This document shows, one piece after another, positions 47,901 through 60,589 of a DNA stretch of 64,000 nucleotides (its first letter is position 1; the number at the start of each line of letters is the position of its first letter). The notes under the pieces were generated by a model. It was not told the origin of the DNA, ran no database searches, and was given only the letters and a program-made list of their open reading frames with translations. The position numbers were made by a program, and so were the translations under genes. The DNA is from Lomentospora prolificans (lineage: Eukaryota; Ascomycota; Sordariomycetes; Microascales; Microascaceae): contig JARFXM010000005.1 in the NCBI GenBank assembly GCA_029532625.1, positions 1,922,001 to 1,986,000 of the forward strand. The letters are read 5' to 3'.

Positions 47901-49410
47901 CCTTTTGTTCCCTTTTCCTCCTTCAAGCCCCGCTAAAGCACTCCGGGGCCTGCGGTTTGTTCAGCTTCCGGTTCCGAGAATGGGCGCTTCGCCCGTTCCG
48001 CGATCTGGATGTCTGGCGTCGAGGGAATTGTTTCGACCGAACTTCGCAAACGCACGAGATCCGATGCGAAAGGGGGAAAAAAAAGAAGTCAAGAAGAAGA
48101 AGAGGAAGCGGGGATTGAAGAGAGAGAATATTACGACTTCTTGCTAACCCCCGTTCTTTCAAACGAATGCAGACTAGACAGCTCCACAAAGGGCGACAGG
48201 GATATTGCGGTCGGCACCCGACGCTTCCTTGTCAGCTGCTATGAGAGTTGAGGATTTCAATATGGGAGAGGACGATGGCAAAGGGGAAAAAAGAAGTAAA
48301 AGAAAGAAAATGGAGCCGAAATTTTGAGATCAGAGATTGATTTCTCTTTCCTTTTTCCTTGACTAGAGAGGGAAAATGAAATCACGAAAAAGGGAAGAGA
48401 GGCGTGCGACCGAGGCCAAGAAAAGACACGAGAGAGCTGGCCCACGAGCTTGGGCTTTTAGTCCTGTTCTATTACATTGTGGTGGTGGGTTGGAATGACA
48501 GAGGGAGGCCAACCACTGTCTTTGGCGCCATGCGTATGGTGGATACAGAAAGTCCTTGGGACCCGAGAATGTGCTAAGCCGGTCCACTCCGGCCGCTGGG
48601 AATGTGGTCTACTTCATTCTTCTACCTCTAAGAAGCCATGGAGAGGTGTGCTATGGGGGGCCCTTAGCATGCCGACAAGGCGCGCTACGAGAGTGTACGA
48701 GGCTTCAAATGTGTGAGCTTGGCTTTCATATCCGAGGCCGATCGTGAGGAACTCCTCTGGTTGCCAGCGGTACGGAAGTGCCGGGGGCTGCGTGTGGATG
48801 ACTGCATGTACCTGGCTACCTACGTAATGGGCAAGGGTACTGAACCAAGATCCCAAAAGTACCGTTCCCTACTCGAACACACTAAAATACTCCGCCAACA
48901 CTACTAAGCTTGCCAAGTTAGGGATGTCTTGGAATTGCTCGCATTCAACGCGCATTCGTTGCTTTTGACTGATCCCAATCGTGCCCCATTTGGAGGTGGG
49001 TTCCTGGGCCTGCAAATTGATGCGTACGTCTACCCAAAGAGTTACAAGTCATGGGCACAATCCAAAGTATCTGTACAACCTCAGGAGAACTGTCGAGCAG
49101 CCACAATTAATCAGTAGTTGCTTGAGTACATAATCAGTACACAGCTTGCGCTAGTGGCTGGCCAGCCCTCGCCGGATACGTTTGCTGTTGTGGTGTCGCA
49201 GGGGAGACTAACACAGCCCCTAGTGATGTTTCACTCTTATCGAATAAAGTCTGAGCAAGGACAGACAAGATGCGAGGGACCAAGGTGGACACAGATCCAG
49301 AGACAATAATAAAAGCCACGGAAAGAAGGATGATGTTTCGAAAGAGTCATCGGGGTCCGGGGACAGAACCTAGAAATGCTTGAAACAAACAACAGGATCC
49401 TGACGTACAA
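47901..49410. other. Upstream region of the sensor-like gene, to the transposon edge
   Basis: It contains the promoter of the minus-strand membrane-protein gene and a purine-rich plus-strand tract at about 48060-48125. I found no gene. Base composition is normal up to the target-site duplication, so visible RIP does not extend into it. Confidence 0.5.
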
Positions 49411-49425
49411 GCAGTGATGGCAGTT
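49411..49425. repeat. Left 15-bp target-site duplication of the LINE
   Basis: GCAGTGATGGCAGTT occurs here and again at 61759-61773 with no mismatch, exactly bounding the TpA-rich island. This is the length expected for LINE target-primed insertion. Confidence 0.9.
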
Positions 49426-49469
49426 GAGTTTATTCCCGTTGTCAGCCATTTACCTGGCTATCTGGGTCT

Positions 49470-52400
49470 ATTAGCCCTATTCTAGTCTCTGCCTATTATA
49501 ATCATATAAAGGGAAGGGTGATTGCTTTTAGAGCGAGCGATATTAGGGGAAAAATTAGGGGATCCCTATTCTAGCTGTATGGCACCTAGGTGTTGCTTGG
49601 CCAAGTTTTATACCCTGTAGCACTATGTGATTATTTGCAGGGAGCACCTGGTAATGTTATTAGTTAGTAGTTCATGTGTATATAGCCTGGTTAGTTAGTA
49701 GTAGGGGGGGCACCCCTGTCTACGGCTCGTATATAGTTCTAGCACTGTTTATTCAGGCTTGCTATCTAGTAGTATACGTCCTCTGGCCTATACCTGAGGG
49801 GGGGTGTCCTCCTTATCCAGGTCTATAGCTGTAGCTACCTAGTATTAGTAGATCCTATTAGACCTGATTACTTATCTTAAGGTAGCCCTAGTTTAGCTTC
49901 CTCTAAGGATTCTATCTAGGTTAGTATTATTCTAGGGTTTGCTTGCTAGCCTAGGTAGTATATCTAGGTAGGCTATTATAATATGTTGAAAGGTTTCCTC
50001 TTAATTCCTATACCTATAGCTAGTTCTATAACCTAGGACCTACCTCTATACCAGGTAGCTATCTAGGCCTATATATCTAGTCCTTACTTAGGTTAGTAGT
50101 AAACTCTCTACTTTTATTAGCCCCCTATACCTTGCTTATACCTAGCACCTACTCTATATAGGGTCCCTAGAAGCTGCTATTTTAGTATATTACCCCCTAG
50201 TATATTTAGTATGCTATCTCTACTTCTATTATTCTATTATTATATTATAGTTCCAGCCTCTTAGTATAGCTGTTTATCTATCTTATAGATTAGTATAGCT
50301 AGTTTACCTCCTCCTACTATTACTTAGTAGGGTAGCTTAGACTACTACTTTATATATTGCCTTAGCCTTTACCCTATAGTCCTTTTTATTAATTAGTATA
50401 GCTATTTTCTAATTTAGGTATAGATTAAGAAGGGGGATAGCTACTTCTATATATAGGATATACCTAGGGGTTAACTTATAGGCCCTTATAACTATATAGA
50501 GGTACTACCTTAGGGTTTCCTTAAGTCTAAGGGCTAGCCCTTTAGGTATTATATCCCCTAGTTCTATAATTGTATAGAAGACTGCTACCTTATATGTAAT
50601 AGTGTTTTATATTACTATTATATATATTATCCTTACTTACTATAAGGTATAGCCCTATATCTTTATAGTTAGCTATATTAGTACTAGGCTTTATCTCTTT
50701 AGTTTACTAATAATAACCTTTATATATTTATTGAATCTAAGCTTATAGTTAAGCTAGATTCCTAGGAATCTACTACTTATTATAGGTGCTAGGGTAGTAT
50801 TTATATCTAATATGACTATCTTATTTAGGGTAGTATATACTTAGTAGAAGTATATTAGTTTACTCTTTACTAGTATAAAGGATATCCCCCTTACCTATAC
50901 CTATATTCTTACTACCTACTATACCCTCTCTAGTACTTTGCAGGTATTGGCGATTGTCCAGGCAGGGGTTAGGAGATTAGTGTTATCTATATACCTAATA
51001 GTGATCACTCTCTTATCCCTCTCTAGCCTTTTAAAGAGTAGGGTTATAAAGAGGATAAAGAGTATAGGGGATAGTAGTAAGCCTTATAGGATACTAGCTC
51101 TTACTACTATTAGGGGGGTATCTTTTCTATTAAATATTAGGGTAGTAGTCCTATTTCTAAGGTAGTCTTAGATTTATAGGTAGATTTATTATAAGAGGTC
51201 TAGCTAGTATAGTATTAAGATAAGCTATTTATAGTCTATAGTATTAAAGGCTCTTTATAAGTTAAGTTATAGGAGTAAGGCCTTAGTACTACCTACCTAT
51301 ACTTTATAGATTATATCTATAACTAGGCAGGCTACTAGTTCTATAAAGTAGGATCTCTAGTTCCTTATCTATCCTTCTAGTAGAATATTATTCTATTTAG
51401 CTACTTCTACTAGCTTTATTACTAGGATAGTCTTAATTACCTTCCTAACTATATTTAGTAATATGATTAGTCTCTATACCTTAGGTTCCTATAGCTAAGC
51501 CTAGGTCTTATTAGGTTTCCTAATCACTACTATTCTAGATGCCTTAAAGTAGGAGGGCTAGTAGCCTAGCCTGAATAATACTATAGCTATAGTAGCCAGG
51601 TAGGTATATATACCCTCTTCATAGGTCTATAGTAGCTGGTTTGAGATGTCATCTAGTCTAGTAGCCTTCCAGGGTGCTATCCTATATATCACTACCTGGA
51701 TTTCATCTAGTATAACTATCTATATTATAAAGATCTAGCTAACTATAGGAGTTAGTAGAGGTAGTAGTAGTATATTTAGTATTAGGAAGAACTTTTTTAT
51801 AAAGGCAGTAGCCTTATCCTGGTGACTTATTACTATATTCCCTATCTAGGTGGTAAGTAATAGGATCTTAGCTGGGCTATTAGGTATATAGCTCTTTAGC
51901 CTAGCCTACTTCTCTAGTTACTAGATATTAGTATTATAGTTTGCTATAGAGGCTAGTAGCCTCCTCTAGTGGTCTCTTCCTACTATTCTGATTACCTTTT
52001 GTTGGTTTGTCTAGGTATACTTGACAGCCTGTTGGAGCTCTGGTGAGTCCTCTCTATCCCTCTATTACTTCTCTAGCCTTCTAAGGTTCCTAGTTAGGTC
52101 TTCTATTAGGTAGTTCTATCCTAGGTATCTTTTCCTATAGGGTATGCTTTTTAGGGGGGTAGTAGTTACTATTATTACTACTAGCTATTTAATTAGAGTA
52201 GTTATCCTCTCTTCTAGCTCTTAGATAGTTATAATTAGTCTAGGGGGGGTTAGGAATACTACCTTTCCTAGCTCTTCTACTTACTCCCTATCTATCTTTA
52301 CCTAGCTATAACCCCTTAAGGGGGACTATAGTATTTTAGTATAAATTCTAATAGTCTATAGGATATAGTCTAACCTATACTATAGCTCTAGCCCTTTATA

Positions 52401-53150
52401 TTAGATTAGTAGAGTCTATAGGCCCTATATTAGGTCTAGGGCTAATAGTATTACTATTATATTCTCCCTAAGACTATATCTAGTAAGTATCCCTAGTAAG
52501 GTTAGGAGTATAAGGTCCTACTTATTTATAGTATTGATAAGGGTCTGGGTACCTGGGCTCTCTCTATTATATAGGTCCTAGAGGGGGTAGTATATATTGA
52601 AGTTACTTATAATAATATTTACCCCTTTTACTAGTCTAGTAATTATAGTTAGTAGTATCTGCTACCCTTCTCTTATATACTATTTATAGTATATACTAAA
52701 TATATTAATTAGGTTTTCTAAGTCTAGGTATAGTATAATCCTAGCCTAGTCTTTTAAGCTATTATTATCCTAGTAGGTGAGGGGGAGTATCCTCTTAATA
52801 TAAATAGCTGCCTACCCTTAGCTGCTCTATATCTTAGAGTATAGTCTACTTAGGGGCCCTATAATATCTCTATTATAGTTGATTACTAGTTCTTAGACTA
52901 GGATAATATTACTATCTTAGTCTAGGGTAGTAAAGGCTGCTATAGCTGATTTTACTAGGTTCTAGGTTATAACCTTAATTATATATAATCTATAGGGCTA
53001 GGGATAGGCTAAGTTCTATAATCCTAACCCTCTTAGGTCTATTTGGTATTCTACTAGCCCTCTCTTTTATAGGGGTGGAAGGTTTATCTTAAGCTAGGGG
53101 GGTTATTACCCCTCTATTCTAGTTAGATACTTCTATAGGCTATCTTACCT
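49470..53150 (-). pseudogene. LINE ORF2 remnant: endonuclease and reverse transcriptase, heavily RIP-mutated
   Basis: Reading the minus strand past stops, an AP-like endonuclease signature appears near 52.6 kb, where the expected GDFN reads SNFN. Reverse transcriptase blocks follow. KPNK occurs around 51.5 kb. The block normally reading AFDT reads AFNT near 51.25 kb. The catalytic YxDD box reads YIDN at about 50982-50993. Each Asp-to-Asn change is a G-to-A on the coding strand, as RIP produces. Many Gln and Trp codons are now TAA or TAG. The frame at 50938-51165 on the plus strand is a by-product. The gene cannot encode an active protein. Confidence 0.85.
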
Positions 53151-53192
53151 AGTTATCTCTTATAGGGTCCTTACTAAAGATGTATTTCCTAC

Positions 53193-53197
53193 TATAG
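53193..53197. repeat. Left 5-bp target-site duplication of the LTR element
   Basis: TATAG directly precedes the 5' LTR and is repeated at 60585-60589 directly after the 3' LTR. Five bases is the usual Ty3/gypsy duplication. The site lies inside the LINE ORF2 relic. Confidence 0.88.
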
Positions 53198-53691
53198 TGT
53201 CACGGGCTGACATGACCTCTTATGCAGGCCAGGTAGGCAAGCATAGCAGAAAAGGATAAACCCTAGCACAACCTAGGAAGGCTAGGAACTAGACAGCGCA
53301 ACCCAAGCTAATAGAATTAAACCTAGCTCCTCTAGACTAATCAGAAGGGGACTACATCCAGGACAAAAGCAGTCTAGAAGGACTATAGCAGAAGTAAGTA
53401 CAGTCTAGGAAGGACTACACCAAGGGCAAGTACAGTCTATAGGGGGACCACACTCCAGGGACCTATAGTCCTATAAAGGGAGAAGTCTATATAAGTTATA
53501 GTTATTACTATCATATATTCTAGATATTCTTTAGTTCTATAGTAGTTAATTCAAGTTACTCTATAAACCACACTTAAATACATATTACACACCCTTATTA
53601 TTACTATCTAACTACCTCACTTATCTACTAATAGGTCTAACTATTCTAACCTTAAGGTAACTAACCCTATTAGGAGTATTAGAATATTATA
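53198..53691 (+). repeat. 5' LTR, 494 bp
   Basis: It starts TGTCACGGGCTGACATG and ends ...ATTATA, where the final CA has become TA. It aligns without gaps to the 3' LTR. All differences I read between the two are C/T or G/A transitions. The first 300 bp keeps many C residues that are T in the 3' copy. Confidence 0.93.
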
Positions 53692-53907
53692 TATTAACTA
53701 CTCCTATTTAGTAAGTAACCCTTTCAAATAGTAAAGAAACTAATAGCAGGAACTATAGCAAATAAAACTATATCTAGTACTAGCATTACAGCTACTAGCA
53801 AGGAACAGCTTACCAAAAAGATCAAGGAACTTATAGAGTAACTTCAACAAACCTAATAGTAGAATACTTAACTCCAGGAACAATACTAACCTATCATACA
53901 TAAAGAC

Positions 53908-55240
53908 ATGTCATCTCTCTTCCAAACTATTATCCAATCTACTACTAACACTATTATAAAAGCAAGGAAGCCTAAGGTCTACTTCCCAGGACCTAAGAAG
54001 TTTAATAGAAGCTATATTAAGCTACAGTCCTTCCTCATATATATAAGGGTATATTATAACCACTATAGAATCACTAATACCACTACTAAAGTTACTAGCA
54101 TAGTAGGATTCCTAGTTAGAGATACTATAGTATAGTTTAAACTAACCTTATAGGACTACTATACTAGTAAACCTACACAATAAGACAGCATAACTAAAAG
54201 AATATTCAAAAACTATAACAACTTCAAAGAAGCTATCAAAGGGGCTTTTAGAGATCTAAATAAAGACTAGACTATAAAACAAAAGCTTAGGGAAACCTAA
54301 CAAAAGACCTTAGCCTTAGAATATATATCTAAGTTCTAATAAATTACTATACACCTTAAATAGGATAATAAATCTATAATTAAACACTTCTACTATAGGT
54401 TAAAAGATAAAATAAAAGATAAAATTAACAAGATCCTAGATACTCCTATAGAACTTAGAAAGTATATAGACCTTACTATTAGGATTAATAACTAACTATA
54501 TTAATAGCAACTAGAGAAATACTAGAAGACACTATATAGTAGAGGATATAGTAAAAAATAGGAAGCTAATACTAGGAAACAATATAATAGCAATACCTTA
54601 TAGGGAACTCACCTAGAGCCTATAGAACTTAATTCCACTATATAAAGAGATAACTATAGAATCAAGAAATAAATAGAGGACTATCTTAGTAAATACTATA
54701 CCTATAGCTATATAGGATATTTCACAAGAGAATACTAAAATAGAGGAAACTAGGGAGCAGGGAGAAAAGAACAAGGAGACCAAAAGAATAAGAGCTAGAG
54801 GCCTACACCTCAAGGAAAAACCCAGAGTAATAATAAGTAAAGCAGGGCTAGTAATAAACCTACTACCCAGACTCAGACCTTAGCCAACAGTACTATCCCA
54901 GACTACCAAGTTATATATTAGACTATATACTATAATAATAACTATTAAATATACTATAATAAGAAGGATAGAGCTGGATACTACCTATAAAAACCACAAA
55001 CCCTTATAACTATAGAAAGAGAAAAGGCTAGACTAAGCAACCTTAAAGCTAATAATATTAAAAAGGAGATACTTATAGTACTTAAAAAGTACCTAGGAGT
55101 AGAAGTAAAAGAACTAAATATTACTATATTCCACTAGAAGTATCATAACCACAAGTAAGGCAAGAAACCACCTATAGAATACACTTAATATATAGAGTAG
55201 ATCTAAATTACCTTATAATAATAATAAAAAGGGAAAGAGG
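53908..55240 (+). pseudogene. Gag remnant of the LTR element
   Basis: It opens with MSSLFQTIIQ, followed by a capsid-like region containing FPGPKKFNRS and FLIYIRVYY, the usual Ty3 gag start. Many stops at former Gln and Trp codons follow. Around 54.9-55.0 kb, Tyr residues stand where a CCHC zinc knuckle might have been (Cys to Tyr is a G-to-A change), but this is uncertain. Between gag and protease (55.3-55.8 kb) there is a Lys/Glu/Ile-rich, coiled-coil-like stretch whose origin is unclear. Confidence 0.7.
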
Positions 55241-55929
55241 TCAAGAACTAAGGACTTCCCCCTTATTAAGAAGTAATACCTATCACTAAAAAAGAAAGAA
55301 CTACCTAGAAAATCAATAAGTATATTAAAAATACTAAAAAACTAGTAAAGAAGGTCTATAACCTTAAAGAAGTAATTAATAAGCTAGATAACACTCTCTA
55401 TAACTAACTCAATAAAGATTAAAAGAATAATCTACTAAAATAGTTTAAACTAATAATTAAGAAACTTAGTTAAATTAAAATATAATAAGTAGAAATAGCT
55501 AGAAGACTAGAATATATAGAAACAAGAACTGAAAATATAGAGGAACTTATACAAACCATAAACCATAGAACTAATAAAACTATTACTAACATCCTAGAAT
55601 AGATAACCAAACACAATAAACTCATTATAGAAATATAAGGATAAGTTAAGGGACTCAAAACCAAGCTTAATAATATAGATATAGTAGCTATACAAGCATA
55701 TACCAAAGCTATAGAAAAAGAAATAGATACAGTAAAACAAGATATCCAGGTAATAAGGGAAGCAAGACTACAAGTAGTATAATAAAACTTCAAACATAAT
55801 AGGTAAGCTATAAAGATATACAAATAATAGTACAAAAAACCATAAGGATGAAGAAGCCTGGAGAATACTTCCAAAAAAGTATAAGAAAGCTATAGATAAG
55901 CCATCACCTTAGAAAACTAAAGCCTAAAT

Positions 55930-58900
55930 ATTATAAGCTCTAATAAAACCAAATATTTAAAAGTACTAATTACAATTCAAGGATAAATATATAAAGCCTT
56001 AATAGATAGTAGAGCATAAGGGAACTTTATTTCACTAGATATAGTAAATAAACTATAACTCCCATAGAATTATAAAGAATAACTATACCTATTAAGCAAC
56101 TATAAAGGGGAACTTATTATATATAGAAAAAGTATAGTAAATATAGAGACTATATACCTTAATATCATAATCTAAAACCAACCCAATAAAATATCCTTCA
56201 ATATCATAGAATCAAACTATCCTATTATAATTAGAATACTATAGTTAAGAACCTAAAACCTAAGAATAGACTAGATTACTAATCAGCTCACTTAGACTAG
56301 GATCCAAGGAGAATCTATTAATAGTTCAGTCCCTAAGTAATATTAACTAGAGTAGTATACACTAAACAAACTAAGAGCCTTTTAAATAATAGTATATATT
56401 AAAGCACTCACTACTAAAGATTCAAATCACCTACCAAAAGGAAAGAAGTATAAATAGAACCAAATAATATATTATATAATAAGCATAACTACTATACTAA
56501 CAAAAGAAGAAATAATCCAGAACTTACCACTATAATACCATAAGTATAGCAAAATATTTATAGAAGAATTGGAAACTAGACTACTAGAATACAGCAAATA
56601 GGATCATAAGATTCACCTCAAACCAAAAATACAACCCAAGTTCATACTAATATATAACTTAAATAAAAACTAGTTAAAAGAACTTTAAGAATATATATAA
56701 GAAAATATTAGGAAAGGGTTCATTAGACCCTTAATATTACTAGTAGGATACCCTATCCTCTTTATACTAAAGAAGGATAGAAGACTATATATATATATAG
56801 ATTACCACTAACTTAATAAGATCACTATCAAGAACTAATACCTACTACTATTAATCTTAGAGTTAAGGGATAGACTATAAAAAGCAAAATAGTTTACTAC
56901 CCTAGACTTCAAAGGGGTATACAACCTTATCAGGATCAAGGAAAGAGATAAGTAGAAGATAGCCTTCTATACTTAATACAGACACTTTGAATATTATATC
57001 ATACCATTTAGACTTATAAATACACCAGTAACCTTCCAAACCATAATTAACCACATACTATAAGAGCACCTAGATCAGTTTATAGTAGCCTATCTAGATA
57101 ATATCCTCATCTTCTCAGAAACCTTAGAGGAACATAAGGAACACATTGAAAAGATACTACAAAAACTCTATAATGCCAACTTATTAGTAGAACTAAAGAA
57201 GAGTCACTTCCATATATAAGAAGTAGACTTCCTCAGATACACCATCCAACCAGGAGAAATCAGAATACAGGAATCAAAAGTCAAGGCTACACTTAACTAG
57301 CCAGTACCTCAGATAGTCACTAAAGTACAGGGATTCCTAGGATTCATCAATTTCTACAGGAGGTTCCTAAAAGACCACAGTAAGAGAGTCAGACCTCTCA
57401 TAGAGCTTACAAAGAACAAGAACATCTTCATATAAGGGCCAGAACAGCAACAAGTATTCCAAGAAGTAAAACAGAGTATTTATAAGAGACCAGTATTATA
57501 TAAAGCAGACCCTAGTAAACCTTTTAAAGTTAAGATAGATACATCAGACTATACCCTAGGAGCACAACTCAAACAAAGAGATAAATAAGGAAGGATACAC
57601 CCAATCGCTTTTATATCGAAAAAGCTAAGTAGACCTATACTACAATACAGGATCCCAGACAAAGAACTCATAGCAATTATTAAAGCCTTCAAGGAATAGA
57701 AATATTACCTCATAAGGGTAAAACACCCTATTATTATCTATTCTAATCATAAGAACCTCACTAACTTCATAACTACCAAAGAGTTAAATAAGTAACAAGT
57801 CTAATAGGCTAAATTCCTCTCCAAATACAACTTCAAAATCATACATATTAAAGGAAAAGAAAATAGACAAGCTAACACACTTAGCTAATAACTAGATCAC
57901 TTCTAGAAGATACCTAAGGAAGCAAGTATAATATTCCACTATAATAAATAAGGAAACCTATAGCAACTAGTAATAAGCTACTAAGTCAACACTACTACTA
58001 AAGTAATAAAAAAAATTGAAAATTACTATAGGGATCTAAAGCAAGGATAATATAAGAAGAACACACTAGTACCCCCAGAACTATCTAGGGAATTAATATA
58101 AGTAATACATAAGTTACCACTTAGTAGGCACCTAGGGATCATAAAAATAATCAAAAGAATACCAAAAGGATACCTCATCCTACAGCTAAAAATAGTAGTT
58201 AAGGAAGTACTTACCAAATACACTTTATACATAAGGAACAAAAACTCATAACATAAGCTATAAGGGCTATTATAGCTAATGCCAGTACTAGAAGTACTAT
58301 GGCAAAAGATTATTATTAACTTTATTATCAAATTACTAAAGTCAGAAAATCTAACCATAGGAGTCAAATATAATAGTATTATAGTGGTTATAGACTAACT
58401 CATGAAATATACTTACTTCATACCCTGTAATAAAGCTATAAAAGCACCTCAATTCATAGAACTATTCCTATAGATAGTGGCTACAAACCATAATTTACTA
58501 GAAGAAATCAATACTAATAGAGGAAGCATCTTCACTTCCCACTTCTAGCAGAGCCTTTTAGATAGGTTAGGAATCAACTATAAGTTATCTATAGCCTACT
58601 ATCCTGAAACCTAAGGATAGGTAGAATAGGTAAATCAAATACTAGAAACCTACCTATAATACTATATCAACTGGGAATAAAATAACTAGGTAGTACTACT
58701 ACCCCTAGCCCAGTATACTTATAACACTAATATATTAGAAAATACAGGAATATCACTATTCTATACAAACTATAGAATACAACCTAAGACAGGATTCAAG
58801 CCTATAGGAGTAAAAATACAGGCTAAACAAGTAATCATCTAATTAGACAAAATAAAGGAACTCTATAAATAACTAATAGAAGAACTAGAGTTTATAAAAC

Positions 58901-59385
58901 AAAGGATAAAGTACTATATAGATAAAAAAAGGATTAAGGGACTAATCTTTGAAGAAGGAAGCAAAGTCTACCTACTATAAAAGAAACTAGGAATAAGGGA
59001 CCCATAAATCAAAACCTAACAACTAAGTAATAAACTTAATTACTAAAAAATCAGACCCTTTATTATAAAAAGAAAAATCTTAGAAATTAATTATAAACTA
59101 TAATTCCCTGAAATAATAAAGATAAACCCTATATTCCACATTATACTACTTGAACCAGTATACTAAGATACACCTACTAAAGAAACTATAGAAGTAGCTA
59201 TAACAAAAAGAGAATATAAAATAAAGAAGGTACTTAACTCCATAATTAATAATAAAAAGGTTAAATATTTAATTAAATAGAAAGGCTATAACTATAATAA
59301 AAATACTTAAAAGTCTATCTAGAATCTAGCTAGAAGCCTAATATTACTTATAAAATTTCACCAGGAGAACCCAGGGAAACCTTAA
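55930..59385 (+). pseudogene. Pol remnant: protease, reverse transcriptase, RNase H, integrase, chromodomain
   Basis: Reading through stops, the protease site DSGA reads DSRA near 56005. The reverse transcriptase spans about 56.6-57.3 kb, with YLDN at about 57091-57102 in place of YLDD. RNase H follows at about 57.5-57.9 kb and integrase at about 58.1-58.8 kb, with the first catalytic Asp apparently Asn in INFIIKL. A chromodomain lies at about 59211-59385 (EYKIKKVLNS, ENPGKP). All lesions are G-to-A or C-to-T. The chromodomain would have guided insertion to heterochromatin marks (family knowledge). The remnant is not functional. Confidence 0.88.
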
Positions 59386-60090
59386 GATCTAATAGTAGGA
59401 AATTAGGAGTAAGACTAAGGGTATCCTAATCAAGTACCCTAAAAGTACTAAGGGACTAAGTATCCCTAATAACCTACTAGGTCTTGATAATAAGAGTATC
59501 CCTCTCCTCCTCTATTAATAAATTAGTAATACTATACTAATAAAATTTATTACCCTACTCCTTAAGGAGTTTCTATTAATAATAGAGGTAGGTAATCCTT
59601 ACTATAATTTTAAGGAGCTGGTCCTCAGACTTTTCCAAAGCCTTATCTACCTTTTTAGTTTCAGCTATATTATAGGATACTAGAAAAGTTAGGGCTACTA
59701 TAGGAAAGGCAAGGGTAATAGAAATACCTATAAGATAAAGCTACCAGGGAACCATTATAAGTATACTTTCCCTTGGCATAGGTTAAACATTAGGAAGAAT
59801 TTAGTACTATATAGTATACCTTCTTCTGGCGATAATAACAGGTATATAGCATTTCAAGATTATTACTAAAAGAAGAAATATATTCTACTAACTTTTCATT
59901 CTCTTATTTCTTTTAGAGGGATTAAGTAGAAGGATATTTTACTACCTAACTTAATATACTATTAATATTATAGTAGAAGAAAATAAAGGAGAAGTAGACT
60001 AACTAAGAAAGGACTAATAGGTTAAAGCTAATAGGGATTAAAAATAAAATTAAGGTCCTTAGGGGTAAAGACTAAAGGGAGGAGGTATCA

Positions 60091-60584
60091 TATCATAGGC
60101 TAATATGACCTCTTATACAGGCTAGGTAGGTAAGTATAGTAGAAAAGGATAAACCCTAGTATAACCTGGGAAAGCTAGGAACTAGACAGTACAACCTAAG
60201 CTAATAGAATTAAACCTAGCTCCTCTAGACTAATTAGAAGGGGACTATATCTAGGATAAAAGTAGTCTAGAAGGACTATAGTAGAAGTAGGTATAGTCTA
60301 GGAAGGACTATACTAAGGGTAAGTATAGTCTATAAGGGGACTACACTCTAGGGACCTATAGTCCTATAAAGGGAGAAGTCTATATAAGTCATAGTCATTA
60401 CTATTATATATTCTAGATATTCTTTAGTTCTATAGTAGTTAATTCAAGTCACTCTATGAACCATACTTGAATACATATTATACACCCTTATTATTACTAT
60501 CTAACTGCCTCACTTATCTACTAATAGGCCTAACTGTTCTAACCTTAAGGCGACTAACCCTATTAGGAGTGTTGGAACATCACA
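60091..60584 (+). repeat. 3' LTR, 494 bp
   Basis: It has the same length as the 5' LTR. It starts TATCATAGGCTAATATG, the mutated form of the 5' start, and ends GGAACATCACA with the canonical CA intact. Mutation is heavier in its first 300 bp and lighter in its last 200 bp, the reverse of the 5' copy. Confidence 0.93.
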
Positions 60585-60589
60585 TATAG
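60585..60589. repeat. Right 5-bp target-site duplication of the LTR element
   Basis: TATAG, identical to 53193-53197, directly after the terminal CA of the 3' LTR. Confidence 0.88.

Larger units (their letters stand above)
53198..60584 (+). mobile_element. Ty3/gypsy chromovirus-type LTR retrotransposon, RIP-inactivated, nested in the LINE
   Basis: Two 494-bp LTRs (53198-53691 and 60091-60584) flank a 6.4-kb interior, and the whole 7387-bp element is bounded by the TATAG duplication. On the plus strand the order is gag, protease, reverse transcriptase, RNase H, integrase, chromodomain. That order and the C-terminal chromodomain place it with fungal chromoviruses such as the MAGGY group (family-level inference). 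A purine-rich tract (about 60074-60085) precedes the 3' LTR. Stops in all frames and loss of CpA show RIP. It inserted after the LINE, because it divides it. Confidence 0.93.

Noticed and set aside
50938..51165. A 75-residue plus-strand frame in the island
   Set aside because: It is the complement of the LINE reverse transcriptase YIDN region on the minus strand.
55470..55874. A 134-residue minus-strand hydrophobic frame in the island
   Set aside because: It is antisense to the LTR element and is a product of extreme AT bias, which generates Leu/Ile/Tyr-rich frames.
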